From: VYFG01 sp965213885
Lineage (GTDB): Bacteria > Pseudomonadota > Gammaproteobacteria > Arenicellales > Poriferihabitantaceae
Assembly (NCBI GenBank): GCA_965213885.1
Contig: OZ243919.1
Coordinates: forward strand, 2,480,001-2,544,000
Length of the DNA: 64,000 nucleotides
Direction of reading: 5' to 3'
Positions 47,445 through 56,212 of the stretch are shown here, piece after piece; the first letter of the stretch is position 1, and each line of letters begins with the position of its first letter. The notes under the pieces are model-generated. The model saw only the letters and a program-made list of their open reading frames with translations. It was not told where the DNA came from and did no database searches. Position numbers and translations under genes: made by a program.

Positions 47445-48448
47445 TGTCCGGGCCGATCCGGATCACCTGGCTGAACGGCCGCGACATCGAGGCACTGGCC
47501 TTCACGGACGACGAGATCCTGACGGCGGTGGAAGCAGGTCTTCGGTCCGCGGGCGAAGGCGAAACCGTGATCGAACCGAGGGTGCATCTCAGGCCGGACC
47601 CCGCCTTCAACGGCCATTTCAACGTGCTCCGGGGATACGTCGCACCCCTTGCCACCGCGGGCGTCAAGATCGTCGGCGACTACGTCGACAACTACCGCCG
47701 GGGACTACCCTCCGAAATGGCGCTGCTGAACCTGTTCGACCCGCAGACCGGCATGCCGATGGCCATCCTCGACGCCACCGCCATCACGGAAATGCGCACC
47801 GGGGCACTCACTGCCATCGGGGCCAGGTACCTGGCCATGAAACGTCCCAGGGTGCTCGGCCATATCGGGGCACGGGGCACGGCGTACTGGAATGTGCGCC
47901 TGCTGGACCGATTGTTCGATTTCGAGGAGATCCGGGTGCATTCCCGCCGGCCCGAAAGCCGCGGGGCCTTTGCCCGGCGCCTGTCCGCGGACCTGGAAAA
48001 GGAGGTCATCGCCACCGATGACTGGGAAAGCTGCCTCGACGGCGCGGACATTCTGGTGGAGGCCTCCCGCCTGCCGGAGCCGATGCCGCTGTTCCGGACA
48101 CGCTGGATCCATCCCGGCTCCCTGGTGATCCCCTACGGCACCATGAGCGCCCTGGAACTGGACATCACCGACCGCATGGACAAGATCGTGGTGGATGACC
48201 GGGGACAGATGAACGCCGGCCCCCTTGGCGCCCTCCGACCCCAGATCGACGCGGGCAGGGTGGGCCCGGAATCGGTGCATGGCGAAATCGGTGAAATCGT
48301 GTGCGGACGCCTTCCGGGCCGGGAGAGTGAAGCCGAGACCATCCTGTTCTGGCATCGGGGCCTGGCTACCAGCGACATCGCACTCGGGGTGGCCATGCTG
48401 CGCAAGGCCGAGCGCCTGGACATCGGCCAGTCGCTCCGCTACACCTGA
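47444..48448 (+). CDS. Ornithine cyclodeaminase / mu-crystallin family protein
   Basis: A 334-residue NAD(P)-dependent family member. EPRVHLRPDPAFNGHFNVLRG is the substrate-side strand and GVKIVGDYVDN holds the family Lys (K in GVKIVG). DATAITEMRTGALTAIGARYL leads into the Rossmann segment VLGHIGARGTAYWNVRLL, where the G-x-G-x-x-G loop is altered (GARGTA). Members act as ornithine cyclodeaminase, alanine dehydrogenase or imine reductases. Its one-base overlap with hutU suggests a role tied to histidine breakdown, but no known hut step needs it. Confidence 0.75.
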   Translation: MSGPIRITWLNGRDIEALAFTDDEILTAVEAGLRSAGEGETVIEPRVHLRPDPAFNGHFNVLRGYVAPLATAGVKIVGDYVDNYRRGLPSEMALLNLFDPQTGMPMAILDATAITEMRTGALTAIGARYLAMKRPRVLGHIGARGTAYWNVRLLDRLFDFEEIRVHSRRPESRGAFARRLSADLEKEVIATDDWESCLDGADILVEASRLPEPMPLFRTRWIHPGSLVIPYGTMSALELDITDRMDKIVVDDRGQMNAGPLGALRPQIDAGRVGPESVHGEIGEIVCGRLPGRESEAETILFWHRGLATSDIALGVAMLRKAERLDIGQSLRYT

Positions 48449-48473
48449 CGCGCCGGCTGGTCCGGGAAGCTGG

Positions 48474-48479
48474 CATAAT
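48474..48479 (+). promoter_or_regulatory. -10 element 6 bases before the desaturase-like gene
   Basis: CATAAT ends 6 bases before ATG 48486, giving a predicted start of transcription at the start codon. No clear -35 or Shine-Dalgarno is present. Confidence 0.35.
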
Positions 48480-48485
48480 CGCGCC

Positions 48486-49274
48486 ATGGAAGGTGAATTC
48501 AACACCCTGAGATCAGGCATGTTCGCGGGCATCCTGCTGCTGATGATGGCTGTTGAACGGGTCTGGCCGAAGCGGCGGCAGATCGTCCGGGCCTGGCCCA
48601 GGCTGAGCACGAACCTGGGACTCATCGTCATCGATACCCTGCTCGTGCGGCTGCTCCTGCCCCTGACGGTGGTGGGCACGGCCCTGTGGGCCGGGCAGCA
48701 GTCCTGGGGGCTGTTCAACCGGATTCAGCTGCCCCCGGCGCTGGAGTTCGCCGCCGCCCTGCTGATCCTCGACCTGGCCATCTACCTGCAACACCGCGCC
48801 GCTCATCACTTCACCTGGTTCTGGCGGATTCACCGGGTTCACCATGCCGACCCACGGTTCGATACCACCACCGGCATCCGCTTCCATCCCCTGGAGATCA
48901 TCCTCTCGACCGTCTACAAGATGCTGCTTGTCGTGCTTCTCGGACCGACTGCCATCGCCGTGCTGATCTTCGAGATCGTCCTGAACGGAACCTCGCTGTT
49001 CACGCATACCAACGTGGCGCTGCCGCGCCGGCTGGATGCCGTGCTGCGCCTGCTGATCGTGACACCGGACGTACACCGGGTACACCACTCCCACCTGTCG
49101 ACGGAAACGAACAGCAACTTCGGTTTCAACCTCACGGTCTGGGACCGGTTGTTCCGCACCTGGAAGGAGCAGCCGGACAAGGGTCATGCCGCCATGAACA
49201 TCGGGCTGCCGGAGTATTCCGACGACCATCCCACCCATCTGGCCTGGTGCCTCTGGCTACCGTTCACGAAATAG
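48486..49274 (+). CDS. Sterol desaturase / fatty acid hydroxylase family membrane protein
   Basis: A 262-residue membrane di-iron oxygenase-like protein. About four hydrophobic helices surround three His clusters: LQHRAAHHF (about 97-105), WRIHRVHHAD (about 110-119) and DVHRVHHSH (about 197-205). All eight family His appear present. Bacterial relatives hydroxylate or desaturate lipids, carotenoids or alkyl ethers; the substrate cannot be read from sequence. ATG 48486 starts the family-like N-terminus; an upstream extension overlaps the previous gene. Confidence 0.85.
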   Translation: MEGEFNTLRSGMFAGILLLMMAVERVWPKRRQIVRAWPRLSTNLGLIVIDTLLVRLLLPLTVVGTALWAGQQSWGLFNRIQLPPALEFAAALLILDLAIYLQHRAAHHFTWFWRIHRVHHADPRFDTTTGIRFHPLEIILSTVYKMLLVVLLGPTAIAVLIFEIVLNGTSLFTHTNVALPRRLDAVLRLLIVTPDVHRVHHSHLSTETNSNFGFNLTVWDRLFRTWKEQPDKGHAAMNIGLPEYSDDHPTHLAWCLWLPFTK

Positions 49275-49364
49275 CATCTCCGCCGAATACGACGATCCGC
49301 TACTGGAGCGGCTGATGACTGGGGTTTACACTCGGGCTCTTTCCACATCAAGCAGAATCAGACG

Positions 49365-50774
49365 ATGACCATCGCCCTGATCGGACCCTCGGGCGCAGGC
49401 AAGGGAACACAGGCCGCCAGGCTGGTTGCAACCCGCGACCTGCTGCACATTTCAACCGGAGACCTGTTCCGCGACGCCCTGGAAAAGAGAACGGCACTGG
49501 GATTCCTGACCCGGCAGTACATGAATGCCGGTGAACTCGTGCCCAACGAGGTGGTCGGCTCGCTGATCGAGGAATGGATGGTCAAGGTGATGCCCGGCAA
49601 GGAAATCCTGTTCGACGGTTTCCCCCGGACCCGCCACCAGGCCAACTTGCTGGACGACCTGTCCCGGGACCAGGACCGCCACCTCAGGGCGGCGATCTAC
49701 CTGAAGGTGTCGGACGAGGAAATCACCCGGCGCCTGCCGGGGCGGATCATCTGCCGCACCTGCCAGACGCCCTACCACGTGGAATACCGTCCACCGGCGG
49801 TGGAGGGCCGCTGCGACCTCTGCCGGGGCGAACTGCAGACCAGGGACGACGACACCCCGGATATCGTGAGGACACGCATCCGCACGTCCCACCGCACCTT
49901 GGAGCCGCTGCTGGACCATTACGCGGAATCGGGCAAGCTGCTGATCGTGGACGGCGAGGGAACGGTGGACGAGGTGTACGAATCCATTAGCCACGCCATG
50001 GATGCCGTGGGGCGCGGCATCGCGGCCTTCGCCACCCCGCCCGAGTTGCGCGAAATCCAGCCGCTCAAGGGAACCGTCACCGCCATCAGCACCAGCGAGG
50101 CCAGGCGCACGCTGGATGTCGTGCTGCTGGGCGGACCGGGGTCGGGCAAGGGCACCCAGGCGAAGCACCTGACAAGGAGCCTTGGCCTTGACCACATTGC
50201 CACCGGCGACATCTTCCGCCACCACATCCGGAGCGAGTCCGATCTCGGAAAACTGGCAAAGACCTACATCGACAACGGCGAACTGGTGCCGGACGATGTG
50301 ACCGAGGCCATGGTGGAGGATCGCCTGGAACAGGTCGCCCAGGGCCATGGATTCATCCTGGACGGCTTCCCCCGCACCACCCCCCAGGCGGAGGCGCTCA
50401 CGGAGATCATGAACAAGCTGCAGCGACGGCTGGCCGCGGTACTGCACATCAGGGTGGCCGATGACGCCATCGTGGAACGCCTGTCCAACCGGCTCACCTG
50501 CCGCAGTTGCCAGACACCGTTCCACCGGCGCTACAACCCGCCGGAGAAGGAGGGCGTCTGCGACAAGTGCGGCGGCGAGCTGTACGTGCGGGACGATGAC
50601 AATCCGGACACGGTGCGGACCAGGCTGAAGACGTACCACGCCCAGACCGAGCCGCTGATCACCTACTACCGGGATGTCGGCCTCCTGCTGGACATTGACG
50701 GCGAACTGCCGCTCAACGAGGTGACCCAGTCCATGGCCCAGGAACTGGAACACATCAGGGTGGACCTTTCCTAG
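49365..50774 (+). CDS. Tandem double adenylate kinase with two zinc-type LIDs
   Basis: A 469-residue protein made of two complete adenylate kinase domains. Domain 1 (about 1-220): P-loop GPSGAGKGTQ, HISTGDLFRDAL, DGFPRT, and a LID with CRTCQTPYH and CDLC. A linker of about 30 residues follows. Domain 2 (about 250-469): GGPGSGKGTQ, HIATGDIFR, DGFPRT, and a LID with CRSCQTPFH and CDKC. Both P-loops look functional and both LIDs have four Cys for zinc. A single-domain kinase of about 215 residues is the norm. The substrate may be AMP or another nucleoside monophosphate. Confidence 0.88.
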   Translation: MTIALIGPSGAGKGTQAARLVATRDLLHISTGDLFRDALEKRTALGFLTRQYMNAGELVPNEVVGSLIEEWMVKVMPGKEILFDGFPRTRHQANLLDDLSRDQDRHLRAAIYLKVSDEEITRRLPGRIICRTCQTPYHVEYRPPAVEGRCDLCRGELQTRDDDTPDIVRTRIRTSHRTLEPLLDHYAESGKLLIVDGEGTVDEVYESISHAMDAVGRGIAAFATPPELREIQPLKGTVTAISTSEARRTLDVVLLGGPGSGKGTQAKHLTRSLGLDHIATGDIFRHHIRSESDLGKLAKTYIDNGELVPDDVTEAMVEDRLEQVAQGHGFILDGFPRTTPQAEALTEIMNKLQRRLAAVLHIRVADDAIVERLSNRLTCRSCQTPFHRRYNPPEKEGVCDKCGGELYVRDDDNPDTVRTRLKTYHAQTEPLITYYRDVGLLLDIDGELPLNEVTQSMAQELEHIRVDLS

Positions 50775-50789
50775 GTCGCCCTCCGTCCG

Positions 50790-51710
50790 TCACGGAATGC
50801 GCGGGCGGCGGTTCACCAGGTACACCCCGGCGCAGACCATGGCAAGGGCCCACAGCACGGAGGACGTCAGGCGCTCCCCCAGGATCAGCCAGCCGAATAT
50901 CACACCGAAAACCGGGGCAAGAAAACTGAACGACGCCATGTCCGCGGCGGGATACACCGACAGCACCCAGAACCAGACCAGGAATCCGAGACAGATCACC
51001 ACCAGCACCTGGAAGGCCACCAGCCAGGCCGTCAGCACGGTAAACTGCCGCACCGGGTCGCCGACCACGGCAGCAGCGGCCAACAGGAGGACCGCCGACA
51101 CCACGAGCTGGTACAGGAGCTGCATTTCCGGGCAGGCCCTGGACAGGCGGGTGGTGCGGGCCACGAGGATGATGCCCGCCCAGAACACAGCGGCTGCGAG
51201 ACAGTAGAGGTCTCCGCGCAGGGTGGGGCGCATCGTACCGAAATGATCGGACAGCGCAACCACGATGCCCGCCACCGAGAGAACGAGCCCGGCCAGCCGG
51301 GCCAGGGTCAGGGTTTCGCCCGGAATCAGGAAGTGGGCCCCGACGGCCGCCCAGAACGGCATCGTGTAGAAGAATACCGAGGCACGGGCCACCGTCGTGT
51401 AGTCCAGCGCCGGGAAAAGCAGGAGAAATTCGCTGGCGAAGAAAACGCCGGCAAGGAGCCCGGGGGCCAGGCTGCCGTCACGCAGCGTCAGCCTGCGGCG
51501 AAAGGCCACCGCCACAAGCAGGACCGGGAGGATGGCCAGGGCGGAACGCAACCCGGCCTGAAACACCGGCTGCAGCCCGGTATTGGTTACCTTCACCACC
51601 ACCTGGTTGAGCCCCATCAACGCCGAGCAGAAAATCAGAAGCCCCGCGCCCAACCCGTCAATACGCCGGCGCCGACCGGGAACCGGTAACCTCCTGGCCG
51701 TGTCGATCAT
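50790..51710 (-). CDS. EamA/DMT-family transporter
   Basis: A 306-residue membrane protein with about ten hydrophobic helices in two EamA repeats. The first starts at LLIFCSALMGLNQVVVKVTN, the second near LRGDLYCLAAAVFWAGIILVA. It ends in the family's SFLAPVFGVIFGWLILGE block. EamA proteins mostly export metabolites or amino acids. It converges with the double kinase gene (15-base gap) and diverges from the SDR gene. Confidence 0.82.
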   Translation of the reverse strand: MIDTARRLPVPGRRRRIDGLGAGLLIFCSALMGLNQVVVKVTNTGLQPVFQAGLRSALAILPVLLVAVAFRRRLTLRDGSLAPGLLAGVFFASEFLLLFPALDYTTVARASVFFYTMPFWAAVGAHFLIPGETLTLARLAGLVLSVAGIVVALSDHFGTMRPTLRGDLYCLAAAVFWAGIILVARTTRLSRACPEMQLLYQLVVSAVLLLAAAAVVGDPVRQFTVLTAWLVAFQVLVVICLGFLVWFWVLSVYPAADMASFSFLAPVFGVIFGWLILGERLTSSVLWALAMVCAGVYLVNRRPRIP

Positions 51711-51816
51711 GGGTGCCTGGAATCACATGGGTGGATCGCGAGTGTAGCCCCTTTGGAACATGGCCGGCTATTTGAGTACACTTCACCCGTCACCACCAAC
51801 CCATCGGTCATCTGTC

Positions 51817-52521
51817 ATGCAAAGATTCAGCGGCAAGAAAGCCATCGTCCTCGGCGGCACCTCCGGCATCGGCCTCGCGGTTTGCCGCGGGCTCCGGGAC
51901 GAGGGGGCGGGCGTCCTCGCCGTCAGCCGCCGCGGCAGAACGGAAACCGGCGAGGAGGGCATCGAGACCGCCGCCTGCGACGTGCTGGACCGCGGGGCCC
52001 TGGACCAGCTCTTTGCCGCGCATGCATCCTTCGACTTCCTGGTTTGCGCCGCTACCGGCGGCCCCCGGGCCCGGGGGCCGTTCCTGGACATGGATCCGGA
52101 CGCCTTCCAGGCATCCTTCGCCAAGCTCTGGGGCTATACCAACGCGGTCCACAGCGGCACGCCGCACCTGGCCGGGGACGGTGCCATCGTGCTCATCAGC
52201 GGGTCACCGGCCCGGAAATGCGGACCGGGCATGCTCGCCATCTCCACGGTCGGCAACGCCGTGGAAGGGTTCGCCCGGGCACTCGCCCCGGAGATTCCCC
52301 CCCGGCGCATCAACGTGGTTTCGCCGGGCACCATCGACACGCCGCTCTTCCCCGTGGAAGGCGATGCACGGGCGCGGCAATTCCGGGACCTGACCGGAGG
52401 CAACGCCATTCCGCGTGCGGGCCGGCCGGAGGAAGTGGCGGAAGCGGTGCTGTTCCTGCTCGACAACCAATTCGTGACGGGCACCACCGTGGACGTGGAC
52501 GGGGGGGCGCTGCTGCCCTGA
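51817..52521 (+). CDS. SDR-family protein lacking catalytic Tyr and Lys
   Basis: A 234-residue Rossmann protein. The NAD(P) loop is GGTSGIGLAV (about 12-21), CAATGG replaces NNAG (about 71), and ISGSP holds the Ser of the active site. Where family members have YxxxK (A-Y-S-A-S-K-A-A-V-E-G), this protein reads AISTVGNAVEGFARAL, so Tyr is Ile and Lys is Gly. NVVSPGTIDTPLFP and GTTVDVDGG are normal. It is either a non-catalytic relative or uses other residues. The start is ATG 51817; upstream codons are not family-like. Confidence 0.82.
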   Translation: MQRFSGKKAIVLGGTSGIGLAVCRGLRDEGAGVLAVSRRGRTETGEEGIETAACDVLDRGALDQLFAAHASFDFLVCAATGGPRARGPFLDMDPDAFQASFAKLWGYTNAVHSGTPHLAGDGAIVLISGSPARKCGPGMLAISTVGNAVEGFARALAPEIPPRRINVVSPGTIDTPLFPVEGDARARQFRDLTGGNAIPRAGRPEEVAEAVLFLLDNQFVTGTTVDVDGGALLP

Positions 52522-52571
52522 ACGGACCGGGCGGCGGGCATTGCCCGCATCTCCCCGCAGGATCGGATACC

Positions 52572-53465
52572 CTACCGCAGTATGCGCCGCCGCTCCCGGA
52601 ACCAGATCACCAGCCCCGCGACGATCACCACCGCCGCGCCCAGGAGTGTCCAGCGGTCCGGCGGGTGGTGGAATGCCAGGTAGCTCAGGGCGGTCATCCA
52701 GATGATGAAACTGTAACTGAACGGTGTCAGCATGCTGGCCTCGGCGAAGCCGTGCGCCCGGGTAATGCATTCGTGGCCCAGCCAGCCGAAGAGCGGTGTC
52801 AGCAGCAGGATCAGCCATTCCGCAGAGGTTCCCGGGATCTGCCACGACCAGACGCCGAAAGGCAGCAGTACCAGGGTGCCCACCAGCCCGGTGTAGAACT
52901 GCTGCGTCTGTATGGCGACCACCCCCGCCAGCTTGCGAGTCAACAGGGTGTAGAACGCGAACAGGGTGACGTTGGAGAGCGAAAGCAGCACCGCCGGATG
53001 GAACTCGGCATCGAACGGCCGGACCGCGATCAGGATCCCGCAGAATCCGGCGGCGATCGCAGACCACCGCCAGACACCCACCCGCTCGCCCAGGAACACC
53101 CCGGACAGCGCACAGACGATGATGGGAGCGGAAAACATGATGGTGGAGGTCAGGGTCAGGGGCAGGTACCTGAGCGCCATGAAGTTCAGTACGGTGGTCA
53201 GCATCAGCAGTACGCCCCGCAGTACCACCAGGGACACCATGGAAGTGCGGAAACGGCCGAGGGACAGTCCTCCCCGACAGATCAGCACCGTGGAAATCAG
53301 GAAATGCCCCGCATAGCGGACGAACGACACCTGCAGCACGGACAGCCCTGCCAGCACCAGCCATTTCGCGCTGCTGTCGAGCAGGGCGAACAGCAGGTAG
53401 GCGAGGCACATGAGCATGATGCCCGGCACCGGGCGATCGCTCTTGGGGGTGGCGACAATGGACAT
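52572..53465 (-). CDS. EamA/DMT-family transporter, third gene of the desaturase-lyase unit
   Basis: A 297-residue protein with ten predicted helices and two EamA repeats (LMCLAYLLFALLDSSAKWLV first, then LSNVTLFAFYTLLTRKLAG). The alignment-rich RYLPLTLTSTIMFSAPIIV and FAEASMLTPFSYSFIIW segments are typical. I start at ATG 53465; an upstream frame runs into the lyase-like gene. It begins 37 bases after that gene's stop on the same strand, so it may export or import the product of the neighbouring enzymes. Confidence 0.82.
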   Translation of the reverse strand: MSIVATPKSDRPVPGIMLMCLAYLLFALLDSSAKWLVLAGLSVLQVSFVRYAGHFLISTVLICRGGLSLGRFRTSMVSLVVLRGVLLMLTTVLNFMALRYLPLTLTSTIMFSAPIIVCALSGVFLGERVGVWRWSAIAAGFCGILIAVRPFDAEFHPAVLLSLSNVTLFAFYTLLTRKLAGVVAIQTQQFYTGLVGTLVLLPFGVWSWQIPGTSAEWLILLLTPLFGWLGHECITRAHGFAEASMLTPFSYSFIIWMTALSYLAFHHPPDRWTLLGAAVVIVAGLVIWFRERRRILR

Positions 53466-53502
53466 GGACCGGGTATCTTGCCGTGCAGGGGCATGCGGCG
53501 AA

Positions 53503-55002
53503 TCAGAGGCCTTCGCAGATGCCCCCGGCGGCCCGGCTCGCCAGGTCGTCGATGGCATCGCCAAGCGGCCCTTCTGCCGCCGCCGGTCCCACCACCTGCC
53601 TGACGCGGTCATGGAGCTCCTCGAGCAGCGGGGCCCGGGTCGGACCACCCCTCAGTTCCCCGGCCCGGCCCGCCACCATCATCTCCATGGCGCACAGTTT
53701 CCATCCCAGTTCGACCACGCCCTGCAGCCCCTTGACTGCCGCGGGCGCATTGGACTGGATGTCCTCCACGCCATCCGCGTTCACGCTGGGCCAGACCGGC
53801 ACCGGCATGGCCGCGTGACCGAGTTCCGCCGCCACCGCCTCGGCAACCTTCATCAGCGGGGCGAAGCCGTTGGAATCGCGTCCGGGCGCCGCCAGGTACT
53901 GCGGCAGTCCGCTGAAGCGCTCGCTCAGCAGTTTGCTCATGCGCGCAAGCTGCGCCTGGGCAACCTGCACCAGCGCCTGGGACAGGGCATGGGCGGCAAC
54001 CGTCAGAAGCGGCGTGTGAAACGCGCCGCAGGAGATGATGCGGTCCCCGGCAAGGTCGACCGCGGGGTTGTCGCTGGCGCCGTTGATTGCCGCGCAGGCC
54101 GCCGCCGCCGCGAAATCCATCGCAGCGAACGCGGCGCCGTGCACCTGCGGCAGATTCCGTATCGACAGCGGATCCTGCAGTCGCCGCTCATTTCCCGGGT
54201 CCATGATCCGGCTCCCCGCCAGCAGTCGGCGCAAGTCCCCGGCGGCCCGGGCCTGCCCCGGCTGCGGATGCAGGTCGTCCAGCACGGCATCGAGCGGTGT
54301 CGTGGATGCCACGAACGCATCCATCGTCATGGCCGCGGCGCACTGCACCGCGCCGACCAGGCGTCCCGCACCGTGCACCGCCAGCGCCATGGACGCCGCG
54401 GAAAACCCGGAGTGGTTCGCCAGGGCAAGACCGTCCCTCGGTCCGGGCGACAGGGGGGTCAGTCCCACCGCCGACAGCACCCTTGCGGCATCCATCGTCC
54501 GTCCTCGGGCATCGGTCATCTGACCCTCCCCGCAGAGGGCCAGACCCAGGACAGCCCCCTGGCAGAGGTCGCCGGCGCCGATGGAGCCGATGCTGCCGAC
54601 TACCGGCGTGAGCCCCCGGTTGAGACACTCGCAAAGGATCGCCGGAACCGAGACATCCGCTCCCGCAGCGCCTTTCATCAGCGTGTTCAGGCGCACCGCC
54701 ATCGCGGCCCGGACCTGGGTCGTGGCCAGGGGCTCGCCGATGGCATGAGCCCGGCCCCGCAGGGTTTTCAGGGAAAAATCCGCCGCCTGCGCCGCGGTCA
54801 GCGCCTCCGTTGCGCGGGACCCGAGGCCGGTGGTGAGCCCGTAGACGCTCTCCCCACTTTCGAGGGCTGCGAGCACCCGTGCCCTGGCGCGGCGCACCCG
54901 CTCAAGGCCCATCTCGTCCAGCGACACGCCGACGTCGGGGGAGGCGGCAATCCGGGCAAGCTGGTCAAGGGTGAGGCTGCCGCCATCAACGACGACAGCC
55001 AT
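53503..55002 (-). CDS. Aromatic amino acid ammonia-lyase homologue without the MIO serine
   Basis: A 499-residue relative of HutH. It keeps VYGLTTGLG (active-site Tyr), LANHSG (Asn), and QDPLSIRNLPQVHGA (Arg kept, Tyr replaced by Leu). The MIO site, GASGDL in HutH, reads SIGAGDL (about residues 136-142), so the Ser that cyclises to the electrophile is Ala, and one residue is missing before it. QE of the catalytic loop reads AD (SVNADGVED). A normal MIO lyase reaction is therefore unlikely. Its ATG overlaps the desaturase stop by one base (TGATG). Confidence 0.85.
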   Translation of the reverse strand: MAVVVDGGSLTLDQLARIAASPDVGVSLDEMGLERVRRARARVLAALESGESVYGLTTGLGSRATEALTAAQAADFSLKTLRGRAHAIGEPLATTQVRAAMAVRLNTLMKGAAGADVSVPAILCECLNRGLTPVVGSIGSIGAGDLCQGAVLGLALCGEGQMTDARGRTMDAARVLSAVGLTPLSPGPRDGLALANHSGFSAASMALAVHGAGRLVGAVQCAAAMTMDAFVASTTPLDAVLDDLHPQPGQARAAGDLRRLLAGSRIMDPGNERRLQDPLSIRNLPQVHGAAFAAMDFAAAAACAAINGASDNPAVDLAGDRIISCGAFHTPLLTVAAHALSQALVQVAQAQLARMSKLLSERFSGLPQYLAAPGRDSNGFAPLMKVAEAVAAELGHAAMPVPVWPSVNADGVEDIQSNAPAAVKGLQGVVELGWKLCAMEMMVAGRAGELRGGPTRAPLLEELHDRVRQVVGPAAAEGPLGDAIDDLASRAAGGICEGL

Positions 55003-55922
55003 CAGAGCGAGCCGGCAACCCCGGCGGCCCGCTCCCCGCCGAGCGCCCGGTAGATTTCCCGGTTCACCCGGATATAGCCGTGACCGACATGAACCAGGCG
55101 GTCGGAGATCAGGCGGTTGGCCTGCGGCAGGCGGTGGAAGGGGATGCCCGCGTAGGCATGGTGCGCGGTGTGATAATTCATGTTCCAGCAGAGCCGCTGC
55201 AGCAACGGGCCGGTCAACGTGGTGCGCGTGTTGTCGAACATGTCGGGCACCTCGGGGCAGCCGGTATGTTCCGCAAGCAGGAACAGGCGCAGCACCGGCT
55301 GCGCCGCCATGACCGGCAGGATCCAGTACCACCACAGCACCGCGGTCTGGAATACCACCGACAGTGCCGCCAGTGCGCCGTAGACCAGCAGGAACAGCCG
55401 GGCCTCGATCACTACCGCGTCGCGCCGGGATGCCGGCACGTAATCGTCGACCCGGCCGGACGCAGACCGCAGGAACATGCGGCCCTGGGCAGCCCAGTAG
55501 GGTATCCCGCTGACATGGCGGACATAGCCCCACCGCGAACCGGGTTTCGGTACCTCCAGTTCCGGGTCGCCGGGGACCTGGGTGTGGCGATGATGCGCCA
55601 TGTGGAAGGCCCGGAAGAACCGGGGCGGCAGGAACAGGACCAGTCCAAAGACGAACGCCACGCACCGGTTCAGGCTGCGCGACGCGAAAGCGGTTTCGTG
55701 AATGGTTTCGTGCAGGGGGCAGAACGAGAAAACCAGTACCACCGCGTAGCCGCACCAGCAGACCACCGCCGACACCGGCGGCAGCGACAGGGAGCCGGCG
55801 GCCAGCAGGCCCAGCAGCAGCAGGTGCAGCGCCAGAGCTCCGAGGCCCGCGCCGTCAGTCTTCACCACAAGGCCGGACAGGACATCCGGGTCGATGGCCT
55901 GGGATCGTCTTGCCTGGGACAT
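55002..55922 (-). CDS. Fatty acid desaturase-family membrane protein
   Basis: A 306-residue di-iron membrane enzyme. His boxes: LHETIHETAF (about 84), HMAHHRHTQ (about 116-124), and NMNYHTAHHAYAG (about 258-270); about four to six helices. It is similar to the desaturase/hydroxylase group acting on acyl chains, carotenoids or alkyl groups. I start at ATG 55922 (MSQARRSQ), because the longer frame adds a His/Arg-rich stretch unlike the family. It is the first gene of a probable three-gene unit with the lyase homologue and an EamA transporter. Confidence 0.85.
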   Translation of the reverse strand: MSQARRSQAIDPDVLSGLVVKTDGAGLGALALHLLLLGLLAAGSLSLPPVSAVVCWCGYAVVLVFSFCPLHETIHETAFASRSLNRCVAFVFGLVLFLPPRFFRAFHMAHHRHTQVPGDPELEVPKPGSRWGYVRHVSGIPYWAAQGRMFLRSASGRVDDYVPASRRDAVVIEARLFLLVYGALAALSVVFQTAVLWWYWILPVMAAQPVLRLFLLAEHTGCPEVPDMFDNTRTTLTGPLLQRLCWNMNYHTAHHAYAGIPFHRLPQANRLISDRLVHVGHGYIRVNREIYRALGGERAAGVAGSL

Positions 55923-56212
55923 GGATCGTTCGGCTATTCCAGGGATACCGGAGTGAGTGTATCGGACTGCGGGGGGAGGGGGAATCTTCATCCGGCGGCG
56001 ACGATGGTGATTTTCATCATCATGCACCGCACCGGTTCCATGGTTCCGTTCCGCCTGCCGGGCCCATGCCGGGGGCAACCACAACCCCGACATGGAATGT
56101 GCGCAACGGGCGTGCCATTCTCACGCCCGCGACAGGGAGAACCGGAGGCTGCGCCAGGGCAGGAGTCGCACCCCCGGTCCGGCTGCGGTTCCGGTCCGCA
56201 AGCGGCCTGCCA
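55923..56212. other. Gene-free gap upstream of the desaturase unit
   Basis: 290 bases between the desaturase start and the GAF relic. I see no gene and no strong promoter; the minus strand should carry the promoter of the desaturase unit but no good -35/-10 pair stands out. Confidence 0.4.

Noticed and set aside
55003..55755. N-terminal extension of the lyase homologue
   Set aside because: Overlaps the desaturase gene in another frame and has no lyase similarity before residue 1 of the shorter start.
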